Positions 53,289 through 61,831 of a stretch of 64,000 nt of DNA are shown here, piece after piece. Position 1 is the stretch's first letter. Every line of letters begins with the position of its first letter. This DNA comes from Lysinibacillus sp. FSL K6-0232 (GTDB lineage: Bacteria > Bacillota > Bacilli > Bacillales_A > Planococcaceae). Location: assembly GCF_038008325.1 (NCBI RefSeq), contig NZ_JBBOYW010000001.1, positions 796,001-860,000 of the forward strand. The letters are read 5' to 3'. The position numbers and the translations under genes are program-made. The notes below the pieces were generated by a model, which was not told where the DNA came from, ran no database searches, and saw only the letters and a list, made by a program, of their open reading frames with translations.

Positions 53289-54767
53289 TTGAAAGGTTCG
53301 GTGAGAAAGTTGAAGCAAAATGATATTAATCAATGTTTTGGAAATCTTATGAAAAGTACTTCGTCACCAACACTTATACTCAATAAAGCAGGGAAAATTT
53401 TGAACGTAAATGAGGCTGCTATCCAACTTTTTAATCTTAATTTAACGTATATTGGCTATTTAGCTATGGACGAGCCATCTAATTTAAAATGGGCAAAATT
53501 TGTTAAACAACTACAATGTGATTTACGGTCAGAAGAAATCTTTAATATTCGAACAACTGGAAATGAGTTCGAAATGCTATCATTTAAGTGTTTTTATGAT
53601 CCACATACAGAGGAAATTGTAGCACAAATTTCAACATTAACGGATGATATTGCTCATCAATTATACGTTAGTCAGGTACATGAGAAATCCCAATCTTTTA
53701 ATGCTTATGATTACTTACCATATGCAGTAATTGTAAGTGATGCTAGTGGCATTATACTTGGGCTTAATAAATATGCAGAAATGTTTCTAAAAGTGGAAAG
53801 TTCACAGCTTCTCCATAAAGCACATCAACATATATTTGATTCATTTACATTAAAAAAAGGGCAGATTACCACATATCTTTCAAAGCTAATGGGTGACAAG
53901 CATGCAAGTATTCATGTAGTGGATGAAACACAGGTTAGCAGCACATGCTATTATGAAATTTCAAGTATTTTTGATGAATATAATAATATTATTGTGACAG
54001 TGATTAACGATGAAACAGAGAAAAAGCAATTGCAGCATAAAGTTGAGCATCAACAAGCGTTAAATGTTGTTGGGCAGATGGCTGCAAGCATTGCGCATGA
54101 GATTCGAAATCCCTTGACATCACTAAAAGGGTTTACTGAATTATTGAAGTTAAACGCTGACGATGAATCACGTATGTATCTCTCTGTCATTGATAGTGAG
54201 CTCCAACGAATGGAACAAATTTTATCTGAGCTATTAGTATTGTCCAAGCCAACAACGATGAAGATGGAATTATTAGAGCTGGATCATCTTGTGAAACAGG
54301 TCGTTGAATTTATGCTGCCTGATGCAATGATGAAAGATATTATGATTCAGTATATTTCTACCTCTCAACAAGTGTATATTGGTGGCAATGAAAGTCGATT
54401 AAAGCAAGTGTTTATGAATTTGATTAAAAATGCAATGGAGTCTATGCATAGTGGTGGTACGATTACTGTTGAAATGATAACAAATGATTGTTCAATTGCT
54501 GAACTAATGATTAAAGATGAAGGTGTCGGTATGGATAGTGCAACATTACAAAATCTATTCCAGCCTTTTTATACAACAAAATCAAAAGGGACAGGGCTAG
54601 GCCTTGCTTTTGTAAAAAAGGTGATTGAAGAGCATGATGGTATAATAGCTGTTAATAGTGAGTTACAGAAAGGAACAAGTTTCCATTTACAATTCCCAAT
54701 TTACACATTTAATCAAATGGATACGTTAGAAGTGCCCGCGAAAAACTCTGCTTATTTAGTAACATAA
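53289..54767 (+). CDS. PAS-domain sensor histidine kinase (sporulation-kinase-like)
   Basis: About 492 residues, without membrane helices. Two PAS-like sensor domains (about 18-120 and 140-250) precede HisKA with His270 in SIAHEIRNPLTSLKGF and an HATPase_c domain (NLIKNAMESM, DEGVGMD, TTKSKGTGLGL). The soluble PAS-HisKA layout and the HEIRNPLT box resemble the KinA/KinE phosphorelay kinases that feed Spo0F/Spo0A. It is an orphan, with no response regulator gene beside it. The start may be GTG 53301 or TTG 53310 rather than TTG 53289; none has an ideal ribosome site. Confidence 0.85.
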   Translation: MKGSVRKLKQNDINQCFGNLMKSTSSPTLILNKAGKILNVNEAAIQLFNLNLTYIGYLAMDEPSNLKWAKFVKQLQCDLRSEEIFNIRTTGNEFEMLSFKCFYDPHTEEIVAQISTLTDDIAHQLYVSQVHEKSQSFNAYDYLPYAVIVSDASGIILGLNKYAEMFLKVESSQLLHKAHQHIFDSFTLKKGQITTYLSKLMGDKHASIHVVDETQVSSTCYYEISSIFDEYNNIIVTVINDETEKKQLQHKVEHQQALNVVGQMAASIAHEIRNPLTSLKGFTELLKLNADDESRMYLSVIDSELQRMEQILSELLVLSKPTTMKMELLELDHLVKQVVEFMLPDAMMKDIMIQYISTSQQVYIGGNESRLKQVFMNLIKNAMESMHSGGTITVEMITNDCSIAELMIKDEGVGMDSATLQNLFQPFYTTKSKGTGLGLAFVKKVIEEHDGIIAVNSELQKGTSFHLQFPIYTFNQMDTLEVPAKNSAYLVT

Positions 54768-54823
54768 TAAGAGTAAAAATGCTTATTTAATAAACAATAA
54801 ATATGCTATATGAGAGATTGCTT

Positions 54824-54853
54824 TTGACAATGCTTTTCTAATATCGCTATAAT
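54824..54853 (+). promoter_or_regulatory. SigA promoter of mhqR
   Basis: TTGACA (54824-54829) and TATAAT (54848-54853) are consensus boxes with an 18-base spacer. No MhqR-type box is seen near it. Confidence 0.8.
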
Positions 54854-54888
54854 GTCAAGTAGAAGAGTGAATTGAAAGGGAAAAGGAT

Positions 54889-55335
54889 ATGACGTCAGAA
54901 GATTTAAAGCAATCTTTAAAATTATATATTGTATTATCGCGTGCGCTTAAGGCTGTTAATGAAAAAACACATCAATTATTTCAAGAAAATGGTCTAAACC
55001 CAACTGAATTTGCTGTTTTAGAGCTGCTTTATCATAAAGGAAGACAGCCATTACAGCAAATAGGCAATAAAATTTTGCTTGCCAGTGGGTCTATTACGTA
55101 TGTCATTGATAAGCTTGAAAAGAGAGGCTATTTATTGCGTGTTTCATGCCCGTCAGATCGTCGTGTTACATATGCTGAAATTACTGAAGAGGGTGAAGCT
55201 TTTATGAGAGAGCTTTTCCCAAAACATGAAAAGCATTTACATGAATTGATGAGTGTATTATCTCCCGAAGAGCAAGAGCAAGCCATTATACTATTAAAGA
55301 AAATTGGCCTTTCTATTAAAGATTTGTCTTATTAA
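54889..55335 (+). CDS. mhqR: MhqR-like MarR-family repressor
   Basis: 148 residues of the MarR fold. NPTEFAVLELLYHKG, the recognition region KILLASGSITYVIDKLEKRG and the wing CPSDRRVTYAEIT follow B. subtilis MhqR (YkvE), the repressor of quinone-detoxification genes. Two Cys or Arg differences cannot be judged by eye. AAAGGG precedes ATG 54889. The neighbour ykvS, further along, supports a ykv-type region. A matching operator lies 23 kb away upstream of yceI. Confidence 0.85.
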   Translation: MTSEDLKQSLKLYIVLSRALKAVNEKTHQLFQENGLNPTEFAVLELLYHKGRQPLQQIGNKILLASGSITYVIDKLEKRGYLLRVSCPSDRRVTYAEITEEGEAFMRELFPKHEKHLHELMSVLSPEEQEQAIILLKKIGLSIKDLSY

Positions 55336-55450
55336 CTTGCAATAAGTCCAAAATGATTATTCCGATGTATGAGAAGAGAGGAATAGTTATTTTGATGTTT
55401 GCTTCCGTATGTTTGAAGATAGAAGCACCTTACCTATTGAGTATTATCAA

Positions 55451-55484
55451 AAGTTGTCTTATTAAATTAAGACAGCTTTTTTGT
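55451..55484 (+). terminator. Terminator downstream of mhqR
   Basis: AAGTTGTCTTA and TAAGACAGCTT pair with one mismatch around six bases, followed by TTTT. Confidence 0.72.
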
Positions 55485-55555
55485 ATGGAAATAAAAAAGA
55501 AGGGGCGCCTCAACATAACTGTTCAGACGCCACCTTACTTTAAGTGTATGCATTA

Positions 55556-56269
55556 TTATTTTTTAGAAATAGTTGCTGCCATGTTTAACATAGCATCTGT
55601 TAAATCTTGTTCATCATTATCATGGATTGTTAGCTTTGTAATCAGACCATCCTTTTCAAACACAACGCCAATTACTTTTTCTGTATCAAAGTCAACAACA
55701 TAACCTTCAATATTTTGTACATCCTTGAATGCTGCTAATTCATCAGCAGATAATGCTACTGTTTCGCCTACAGCATTCATATAATCTTGCATAGTTGTTT
55801 TAACATCTGCAAAGCTTGCTTGTGAAGCATCGATTGCCTCGATACGCATAAATACTTCGTCATCATCATTTGATACCAGCATATCTTTACCTGGCTCTTC
55901 TTGTGTTAATGTAAACCCTGGAAGCTGTTGTAGCTTATAGCCTTGATCAGCACTTTTAGACTCAGATGCTGTTTCAGTTTTATTTTCACCTTTTTGCACA
56001 TAGTTAACATCTTGCTGAGGCTGCTCAGCAGTGCCATCTGTTTCTGTATCATCAGATGTCGGTGTATCATCACTAGCGTCTGTTTCCTCTGATTGATCAG
56101 GTGCTTCGTTATCAGGTGTTTCATTATCGGATGGTTGTTGCTCGGCGCCAGTATTAGAAGGTTCATTTTGTTCGGCATCTGTATCTCCTGTTTTTTCAGA
56201 GGTGTTACAGCCTACAACTAATACAGCGGTTAGTAATAATGCAAGGATAGAAAATAATTTTTTTTGCAT
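55556..56269 (-). CDS. Secreted lipoprotein with acidic linker, unknown
   Basis: 237 residues. Signal peptide with lipobox VVGC (Cys21), then an acidic, Glu/Asp/Ser/Thr/Asn-rich low-complexity linker (about 22-92), then a compact domain (about 110-237) with VVDFDTEKVIGVVFEKDGLITKLTIHD. The linker would hold the domain away from the membrane through the cell wall. I do not recognise the domain. GGGAGGG precedes ATG 56269. A GC-rich hairpin at about 55503-55540 may terminate it. Confidence 0.8.
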   Translation of the reverse strand: MQKKLFSILALLLTAVLVVGCNTSEKTGDTDAEQNEPSNTGAEQQPSDNETPDNEAPDQSEETDASDDTPTSDDTETDGTAEQPQQDVNYVQKGENKTETASESKSADQGYKLQQLPGFTLTQEEPGKDMLVSNDDDEVFMRIEAIDASQASFADVKTTMQDYMNAVGETVALSADELAAFKDVQNIEGYVVDFDTEKVIGVVFEKDGLITKLTIHDNDEQDLTDAMLNMAATISKK

Positions 56270-56329
56270 AAAAAACCCTCCCTTTCTAAATTAAACGTTT
56301 GTAAAGATAAAATGTTTCCAACTTTAATG

Positions 56330-56947
56330 TTATGATGTTAAAGGTAACACCAAAAATAATAGTAGTACAAAAACGACATGGGCTACAATAACAAGGGGCA
56401 TGCTTTTACGCCATTCATATAAAAAGCCCCAAAGAAGACTTGCGACAAGCGCAGCAATGACACCAAGCATAAAGCCGCTAATAGCAATTGATATAGCGCA
56501 TAGTACAGCAGTAACAATAACAGCAAAAACTGGGCGCATAAAGCGTTTTAACTGCTGTTGAACATAGCCACGCCAAAATAGTTCTTCACCAATGGAAACG
56601 ATAAAAACAAGTAAAGCATAGTGCCAAATATTTTGCGGTCCATAGGTTGCTAAAAATTTTTGAACAGACTGTACTAAATTATCGTTAATATACGGTGCGA
56701 GCCAGTAACCAAAGCGAGTAATTCCATATGTGATTGTGCCGTACCCAATACCGAAAAGTAAAAATTGCCATGTTGGTAGTTGGTCTTCAATAGTACCTGC
56801 TAAAATAGCGATGGCAATACATACGAGTAGCGTAAATGCATACATGTACCAAAATACAGCCTGATTAGCAAAAGTAAAGGCAAGCATACTATAAACGAAT
56901 AATAAAGAAAGGAGAAGCATGATTGTTTGTTTCGAATTTATTGACAT
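56330..56947 (-). CDS. CPBP-family intramembrane metalloprotease
   Basis: 205 residues from ATG 56947, behind GGAGGTC; the longer frame starts upstream of that site. Six or more membrane helices; the CPBP (CaaX/Abi) motif GEELFWRGYVQ has Glu121, Glu122 and Arg126, and a later His lies in VIVAHVVFV. Such proteins cleave within membranes or process prenylated or bacteriocin-like peptides; the substrate is unknown. It may follow the preceding minus-strand gene ykvS in transcription. Confidence 0.88.
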   Translation of the reverse strand: MSINSKQTIMLLLSLLFVYSMLAFTFANQAVFWYMYAFTLLVCIAIAILAGTIEDQLPTWQFLLFGIGYGTITYGITRFGYWLAPYINDNLVQSVQKFLATYGPQNIWHYALLVFIVSIGEELFWRGYVQQQLKRFMRPVFAVIVTAVLCAISIAISGFMLGVIAALVASLLWGFLYEWRKSMPLVIVAHVVFVLLLFLVLPLTS

Positions 56948-57031
56948 ATTCGACCTCCATGCTTTAATTTTATCAAAAAAAAAGCCCCATATCATCTATA
57001 AAGACAAATAGGGACTATTCAGACTTTTGAT

Positions 57032-57220
57032 TTAAGCTTCATTTGTATATAAAATTTTATAACGTTTATGATTGACGACTGTTTTTTCTTCAATTTCAAG
57101 GGAATTGAAATTCTCCATATATGTTAAATTAACAATTACAGAATTTTCATTGACCTTTTCAACAATACCTTGAAGACCATTTTTAAACTCGATAATATTT
57201 CCAACTTCAGCTATTTTCAC
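57032..57220 (-). CDS. ykvS: YkvS, DUF2187 family
   Basis: 62 residues from GTG 57220, nine bases after AAGGAG. VGNIIEFKNGLQGIVEKVNENSVIVNLTYM is a small SH3/KOW-like beta-barrel typical of DUF2187. B. subtilis YkvS lies in the region of ykvE (mhqR), and here mhqR is 2 kb away. Function unknown. Confidence 0.87.
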   Translation of the reverse strand: MKIAEVGNIIEFKNGLQGIVEKVNENSVIVNLTYMENFNSLEIEEKTVVNHKRYKILYTNEA

Positions 57221-57334
57221 AGACAGTCAGCTCCTTCATCGACTAATAATATACAGTTTGCATGAAAAATGTGTAAACGTAAAGCTTTTTTTCAATAATT
57301 CAGGTTAATGACACAAAAGAAAGGAATAAAATAA

Positions 57335-57523
57335 ATGGAAAAATACGAAAATATGCTTAAGCAATTACAAAATGGGGAAAGGGAAAGTATTGAAATTGAA
57401 AAGGAAGAATTTTACGATTTTCGGGAAATTCTGGTGAAACATCCTTTATTTAAACATTTCAGAGGTGAGGCCAAACAGAACGGACGAATTATTTATACGT
57501 ATAGTGAAATACCTAGAAGTTGA
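57335..57523 (+). CDS. Small hypothetical protein, 62 residues
   Basis: A soluble, Glu/Lys-rich protein (MLKQLQNGERESIEIEKEEF, then HPLFKHFRGEAKQNGRIIYT). AAAGGAA lies nine bases before ATG 57335. It resembles small conserved Bacillales proteins in composition, but I cannot name the family. The next gene is a Spo0E-like phosphatase, 92 bases downstream in the same direction. Confidence 0.65.
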   Translation: MEKYENMLKQLQNGERESIEIEKEEFYDFREILVKHPLFKHFRGEAKQNGRIIYTYSEIPRS

Positions 57524-57615
57524 TTTGTCGAATATTGTCGGAAGTTAATGCTGTAAGAAATGAAATATAAATGTATAATAATGGTATGATTATTTGTATG
57601 TGGAGGGTTGTATGA

Positions 57616-57792
57616 ATGGTCAATCTACTCTTGAAACAAATGGAACAAACACGTGAGATGATGATTCGCTCAGGTGTAGAAAATGGGTTACAAAATGCAA
57701 AAACCATTCAACTGAGTCGTAGGTTAGATCAGTTAATGAATACTTATTATAGAGAGACCGCATTTGAGGAAGAAAAAGAGCAGGATGATTAA
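57616..57792 (+). CDS. Spo0E-like aspartyl-phosphate phosphatase
   Basis: 58 residues from ATG 57616, eight bases after GGAGGG. An N-terminal helix (about 1-26) is followed by LSRRLDQLMNTYY, the Spo0E-family signature SxxLDxLI/MNxY that docks on Spo0A~P. The protein is a two-helix hairpin with an acidic tail (EEEKEQDD). Family members (Spo0E, YisI, YnzD) dephosphorylate Spo0A~P and so delay sporulation. An overlapping ATG at 57612 is in another frame and soon meets a stop. Confidence 0.9.
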   Translation: MVNLLLKQMEQTREMMIRSGVENGLQNAKTIQLSRRLDQLMNTYYRETAFEEEKEQDD

Positions 57793-57901
57793 CAAGATTG
57801 TTCCGATATTCAGGATATAAACATTTAAAAATAAATGTTTAAAATGTGCTCCGTTGGGGAATAACTTATTATGAACACAGCAACATTCTCATTTCCCCCT
57901 T

Positions 57902-57940
57902 TAGAGCAGTGATCCCCCAATCACTCGCTCTCTTTTTTTT
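57902..57940 (+). terminator. Terminator of the Spo0E-like gene
   Basis: AGAGCAGTGAT and ATCACTCGCTCT pair with one bulge around CCCCCA, followed by CTTTTTTTT. Confidence 0.82.
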
Positions 57941-58068
57941 GCCTTATTCGGTATATATGTGACAAATCTCGATTTTAGTACAAGCCGTAAGAATAGTTTG
58001 AATTTTTTTGCGGATTCACCTAAACTGAAGAAATACAGAACAATATGTGGACAAAGGAGCATATACAT

Positions 58069-58935
58069 ATGAGTAAACAGCGTATTGCATTTATTGGCGC
58101 AGGCGTTATGGGTGCTAGTATTATTAAGCATTTATTAAACAATGGGCATGAGGTAACCGTATATACACGAACAAAGGACAAAGCGGAGCCGCTAATAGCT
58201 TTAGGAGCATCATGGGCAAGCACGCCCGCTGAGGCATTTCAGCAGAATGACATAGCCTTTACAATGGTTGGCTATCCTTCAGATGTAGAAGCAGTGTATT
58301 TTGGGGAAAACGGTCTATTTCAAACAGCACAGTCTGGCAATATTGTCGTTGATATGACGACTTCAGAGCCATCCTTAGCGAAGAAAATTTTTGAACATGC
58401 ACAAAAGCTGGGAGTAGAGGCTTTAGATGCACCTGTTTCTGGTGGAGATATTGGAGCTCAAAATGGGACATTATCAATTATGATTGGTGGCAATCAAGCT
58501 ACATACAACAAGCTGCTACCTATTATGCAGCATTTTGGACAAAATATTGTTTATCAAGGTGAGGCTGGAGCAGGGCAACATGCCAAAATGTGTAATCAAA
58601 TTGCGATTGCTTCTGGGATGATAGGTGTTTGTGAATCATTAGCTTATGGATTAAAGGCGGGGCTAGATTTATCTACCGTTTTACAATCAATATCATCGGG
58701 AGCAGCGGGTTCTTGGTCATTAAGCAATTTAGCACCACGTATGATAAAAGGCGACTTTGCGCCGGGTTTTTATATTAAACATTTTGTCAAGGATATGAAA
58801 ATTGCTTTAGATGAATCCGAAAAAATGGGTATTTCTTTACCGGGTCTTGCATTAGCCTATGAGATGTACGACAAGCTTGTCGAAGAGGGCTACGCAGATA
58901 ATGGCACACAAGCATTGTTCAAATATTATCAATAA
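58069..58935 (+). CDS. ykwC: YkwC-like beta-hydroxyacid dehydrogenase
   Basis: 288 residues from ATG 58069, nine bases after AAGGAG. The N-terminal Rossmann motif IGAGVMGASIIKHL and the substrate motif DAPVSGGDIGAQNGTLSIM, then GAGQHAKMCNQI with the catalytic Lys, are those of 3-hydroxyisobutyrate/tartronate-semialdehyde dehydrogenases. B. subtilis YkwC is the closest recognised relative; the substrate is not established. Monocistronic. Confidence 0.9.
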   Translation: MSKQRIAFIGAGVMGASIIKHLLNNGHEVTVYTRTKDKAEPLIALGASWASTPAEAFQQNDIAFTMVGYPSDVEAVYFGENGLFQTAQSGNIVVDMTTSEPSLAKKIFEHAQKLGVEALDAPVSGGDIGAQNGTLSIMIGGNQATYNKLLPIMQHFGQNIVYQGEAGAGQHAKMCNQIAIASGMIGVCESLAYGLKAGLDLSTVLQSISSGAAGSWSLSNLAPRMIKGDFAPGFYIKHFVKDMKIALDESEKMGISLPGLALAYEMYDKLVEEGYADNGTQALFKYYQ

Positions 58936-59374
58936 TAGGTGTACTGATTAACTAGTGCAGACTTTTATTATCAAAAAATAGCACATGATGCACTTCACAA
59001 GAAGGAATTTTTGATAGTAGAGATGCCTGAAGGGGTTAACGGCTGATTGAACACCGCTGGAATACACGTGATCATGCCTCACCGTATCAACAAGGCTCCT
59101 TTTGTTACTGACACAATATGCCTAAAGTATCCTTATTTTTACAGAAGATACTTTAGGCTTTTTGTTATTGACGCTAAATGGGTAAAAAATGTTAACTGCT
59201 CTGTTACCAGCCATAGAGCGGAAATAATGATGAATGGTTTGCCTAATTACTTTTTAGTGATGTAGAAGCGGCTTTACTGTTATATTGTAAATAATATTAA
59301 TTTTCTTTTAAAAAAAATATTTTTTATTACAGAGAAAAATTATTTGATTATTATAGAGAATAGAGGAGGGTTTT
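58936..59374. other. 440-base gap between ykwC and a transporter gene
   Basis: It holds one strong terminator (59120-59164). The sequence 58980-59100 is less AT-rich and may be gene debris, but no reading frame with a ribosome site is found. 59280-59350 is nearly pure A/T and may include the next promoter. Confidence 0.5.
59120..59164 (+). terminator. Hairpin terminator
   Basis: GCCTAAAGTATC and GATACTTTAGGC form a perfect 12-base stem around 15 bases, followed by TTTTTG. It lies 185 bases after ykwC. Confidence 0.82.
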
Positions 59375-60697
59375 ATGAAGAAGAGCGCAGCAATAGAAGG
59401 GCAGCATCGAAGTCAGTTAGCGATTTATTTATCATTGCCAATACTGTCATGGGCATTTTATGATTTTGCTAATACAATATTTTCTTCAAATATAAATACA
59501 GTATTTTTCCCATTTTATATGGATGAAGTTTTAGGAACGAATGAAGTGATGCAGCAAGTAGCAAGCACCTTTATTTCTTATGCCAATGCTATTGCAAGCT
59601 TTTTATTAGTCGTTTTCTCACCGCTTTTTGGTGTATGGATTGATAATACAGGCTATAAAAAGAAATTTATTGTATGGTTTGCATCTATTTCTATCCTGTT
59701 TACATTTATGATGGGGGTTTTTGCTAACTGGCATACAACAATCCATTATTCGGGTGTACCGCTAAGCTTATTTTTAGTTGTTGTTAGCTTCGTGATTGCT
59801 AAATTTTTCTTTAACTCAAGTCTTGTATTTTATGATTCTATGATGGGCGATTTAGGTACAAAAGAGGAAATGCCACTCATCTCAGGCTATGGGGTGGCAG
59901 TTGGCTATCTTGGTACAATCTTTGGCTTACTTGTCTATTTATATGTAGGAGATAGCGGTTTTCATCGAGCCTTTATTCCAACTGCTATTTTATATTTGTT
60001 ATTTTCATTGCCATTATTTTTTATTAACAAAGATATGCCAATTCCAAAATCAAAGCGAAAGCCAATTAAGTTTTTTGATGGCTACAAAGAAATTATTCAA
60101 ACCTTTAAGGATATGAAGCAATATAAAGCAATTTTTACCTTTATGATTGCCTACTTCTTTTTAAATGATGCCATTGCGACAACGATTGCGATGATGGCAG
60201 TCTATGCGACAACGATTGTTGGCTTTAGCTCTGGTCAATTTATTATTCTTTATTTAGTATCGACGATTTCCACTATTATTGGCTCCTTTGCCTTTGGTCA
60301 TATTACGAAAAAAATAGGGGCTAAGCGTGCTATTACGATTGTGGCAGTTATTATGATTGGTGCTTTAGTGCTTGCTACTCTCGCAACGGCACAATGGATG
60401 TTTTGGATTGCAGGTAGTCTATTCGGTGTATCTCTTGGGTCGATGTGGGTAACATCACGAACATATATTATTGAGTTATCACCAACAGAAAAACGCGGGC
60501 AATTTTTTGGCTTATTTGCTTTTTCGGGCAAAGTATCATCCATTATCGGTCCAGCCGTCTATGGAACTGTTACATTATGGCTAAAGGAGTATGGCACACT
60601 TGCCAGCCGTGTTGCATTATCGACACTAATTGTAATGACCGTGATTGGGCTATTAATACATCTAAAAGTTAATGATAAAAATGGAAATCGCAAGTAG
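59375..60697 (+). CDS. UMF1/Atg22-family MFS transporter
   Basis: 440 residues with 12 predicted membrane helices. WAFYDFANTIFSSNINTVFFP near the N-terminus is the family hallmark, and PTEKRGQFFGLFAFSGKVSSIIGP in the second half is the other. Relatives in yeast release amino acids from vacuoles; bacterial substrates are unknown. GAGGAGGG precedes ATG 59375. The gene is single, with cheV following in the same direction. Confidence 0.88.
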   Translation: MKKSAAIEGQHRSQLAIYLSLPILSWAFYDFANTIFSSNINTVFFPFYMDEVLGTNEVMQQVASTFISYANAIASFLLVVFSPLFGVWIDNTGYKKKFIVWFASISILFTFMMGVFANWHTTIHYSGVPLSLFLVVVSFVIAKFFFNSSLVFYDSMMGDLGTKEEMPLISGYGVAVGYLGTIFGLLVYLYVGDSGFHRAFIPTAILYLLFSLPLFFINKDMPIPKSKRKPIKFFDGYKEIIQTFKDMKQYKAIFTFMIAYFFLNDAIATTIAMMAVYATTIVGFSSGQFIILYLVSTISTIIGSFAFGHITKKIGAKRAITIVAVIMIGALVLATLATAQWMFWIAGSLFGVSLGSMWVTSRTYIIELSPTEKRGQFFGLFAFSGKVSSIIGPAVYGTVTLWLKEYGTLASRVALSTLIVMTVIGLLIHLKVNDKNGNRK

Positions 60698-60762
60698 GAG
60701 AAATGTATTGCCTATGATACAATTGAATTATAAATAGAAGTAGAGAAAGGAGCGGGATTGCA

Positions 60763-61665
60763 TTGGAACATAAAGGTATATTATTAGAAAGTGGCACAAA
60801 TGAGCTGGAAATCGTTGAATTTGAAGTGGCAAATAATAAATTCGGCATCAATGTTATTAAAGTAAAAGAAATTATTCAACCGATACCAGTGACATTTATT
60901 CCACACGCGCACCCGCATGTAGAAGGAATTATTCAATTACGAGGTGAGGTATTGCCAGTTGTGGATATGCTGCGAGTATTAGGTATTCAAGGCATAGAAC
61001 GTAATCCACAGCAAAAATACATTGTTGCAGAATTTAATAAACAACGTGTCGTTTTCCATGTAGATAATGTAACACAAATTCATCGTATTTCTTGGAATCA
61101 GATTGAGAAACCTTCTGATATGTATCAAGGAGGAACATCACAGGTAATCGGCGTTATTAAGCAAAATGAGCAGATGATCTTACTGTTGGATTTTGAAAGA
61201 ATTATGGTGGATATTAATCCTGAATCAGGTATTAGTGTGGAATCTGTGAAGAAGCTTGGGAAACGTGAGCGTAGTGAAAAGCGAATTTTAATTGCAGAAG
61301 ATTCACCATTATTACGCAAATTATTATTCGATACAATGAATGAGGCAGGCTATAACAACGTTGAATTCTTTGAAAATGGCCGCGATGCATATGAATATTT
61401 AGAAGGAATTGTTAAAAATGGCGGTGATATAGGAGAACATATTCAATTAGTTGTAACGGATATTGAAATGCCGCAAATGGATGGTCATCATCTAACGCGA
61501 AAAATTAAAGAGCATCCTGATTTACAAAAACTACCTGTTATTATTTTCTCAAGTTTAATTACGGATGATCTTCGTCATAAGGGTGATCAAGTAGGAGCAG
61601 AGGATCAAATTAGTAAGCCAGAAATTGCAGAGCTTATTTTACGTATAGATCAGCTTATTCTGTAA
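60763..61665 (+). CDS. cheV: CheV, chemotaxis coupling protein with receiver domain
   Basis: 300 residues from TTG 60763, ten bases after AAGGAG. CheW-like domain (about 12-150; KEIIQPIPVTFIP, GIIQLRGEVLPVVDM) and a CheY-like receiver (about 172-300) with phospho-acceptor Asp233 in VVTDIEMPQMDG and Lys in ISKPE. It couples chemoreceptors to CheA and its phosphorylation mediates adaptation. B. subtilis cheV stands alone in the same manner. A terminator follows. Confidence 0.95.
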   Translation: MEHKGILLESGTNELEIVEFEVANNKFGINVIKVKEIIQPIPVTFIPHAHPHVEGIIQLRGEVLPVVDMLRVLGIQGIERNPQQKYIVAEFNKQRVVFHVDNVTQIHRISWNQIEKPSDMYQGGTSQVIGVIKQNEQMILLLDFERIMVDINPESGISVESVKKLGKRERSEKRILIAEDSPLLRKLLFDTMNEAGYNNVEFFENGRDAYEYLEGIVKNGGDIGEHIQLVVTDIEMPQMDGHHLTRKIKEHPDLQKLPVIIFSSLITDDLRHKGDQVGAEDQISKPEIAELILRIDQLIL

Positions 61666-61736
61666 TATATGTGCCTTATCTGATACTTCACAATTTTAAT
61701 AATGGGTATCCTGCGAGTATATGAATAAATGAAAGA

Positions 61737-61770
61737 AAAGTCGGATGCCTTAACGGTTCCGACTTTTTTT
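61737..61770 (+). terminator. Terminator of cheV
   Basis: AAAGTCGGA and TCCGACTTT pair around 13 bases and are followed by TTTT. Confidence 0.82.
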
Positions 61771-61831
61771 GTATAGCATGATTAATGATGAACAAAATAA
61801 CATACAAGATACACTTGAAGGAAGTGATGAT

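Noticed and set aside
59047..59265. A 72-codon plus-strand frame before the UMF1 transporter
   Set aside because: It reads straight through a strong terminator hairpin and lacks a ribosome site.
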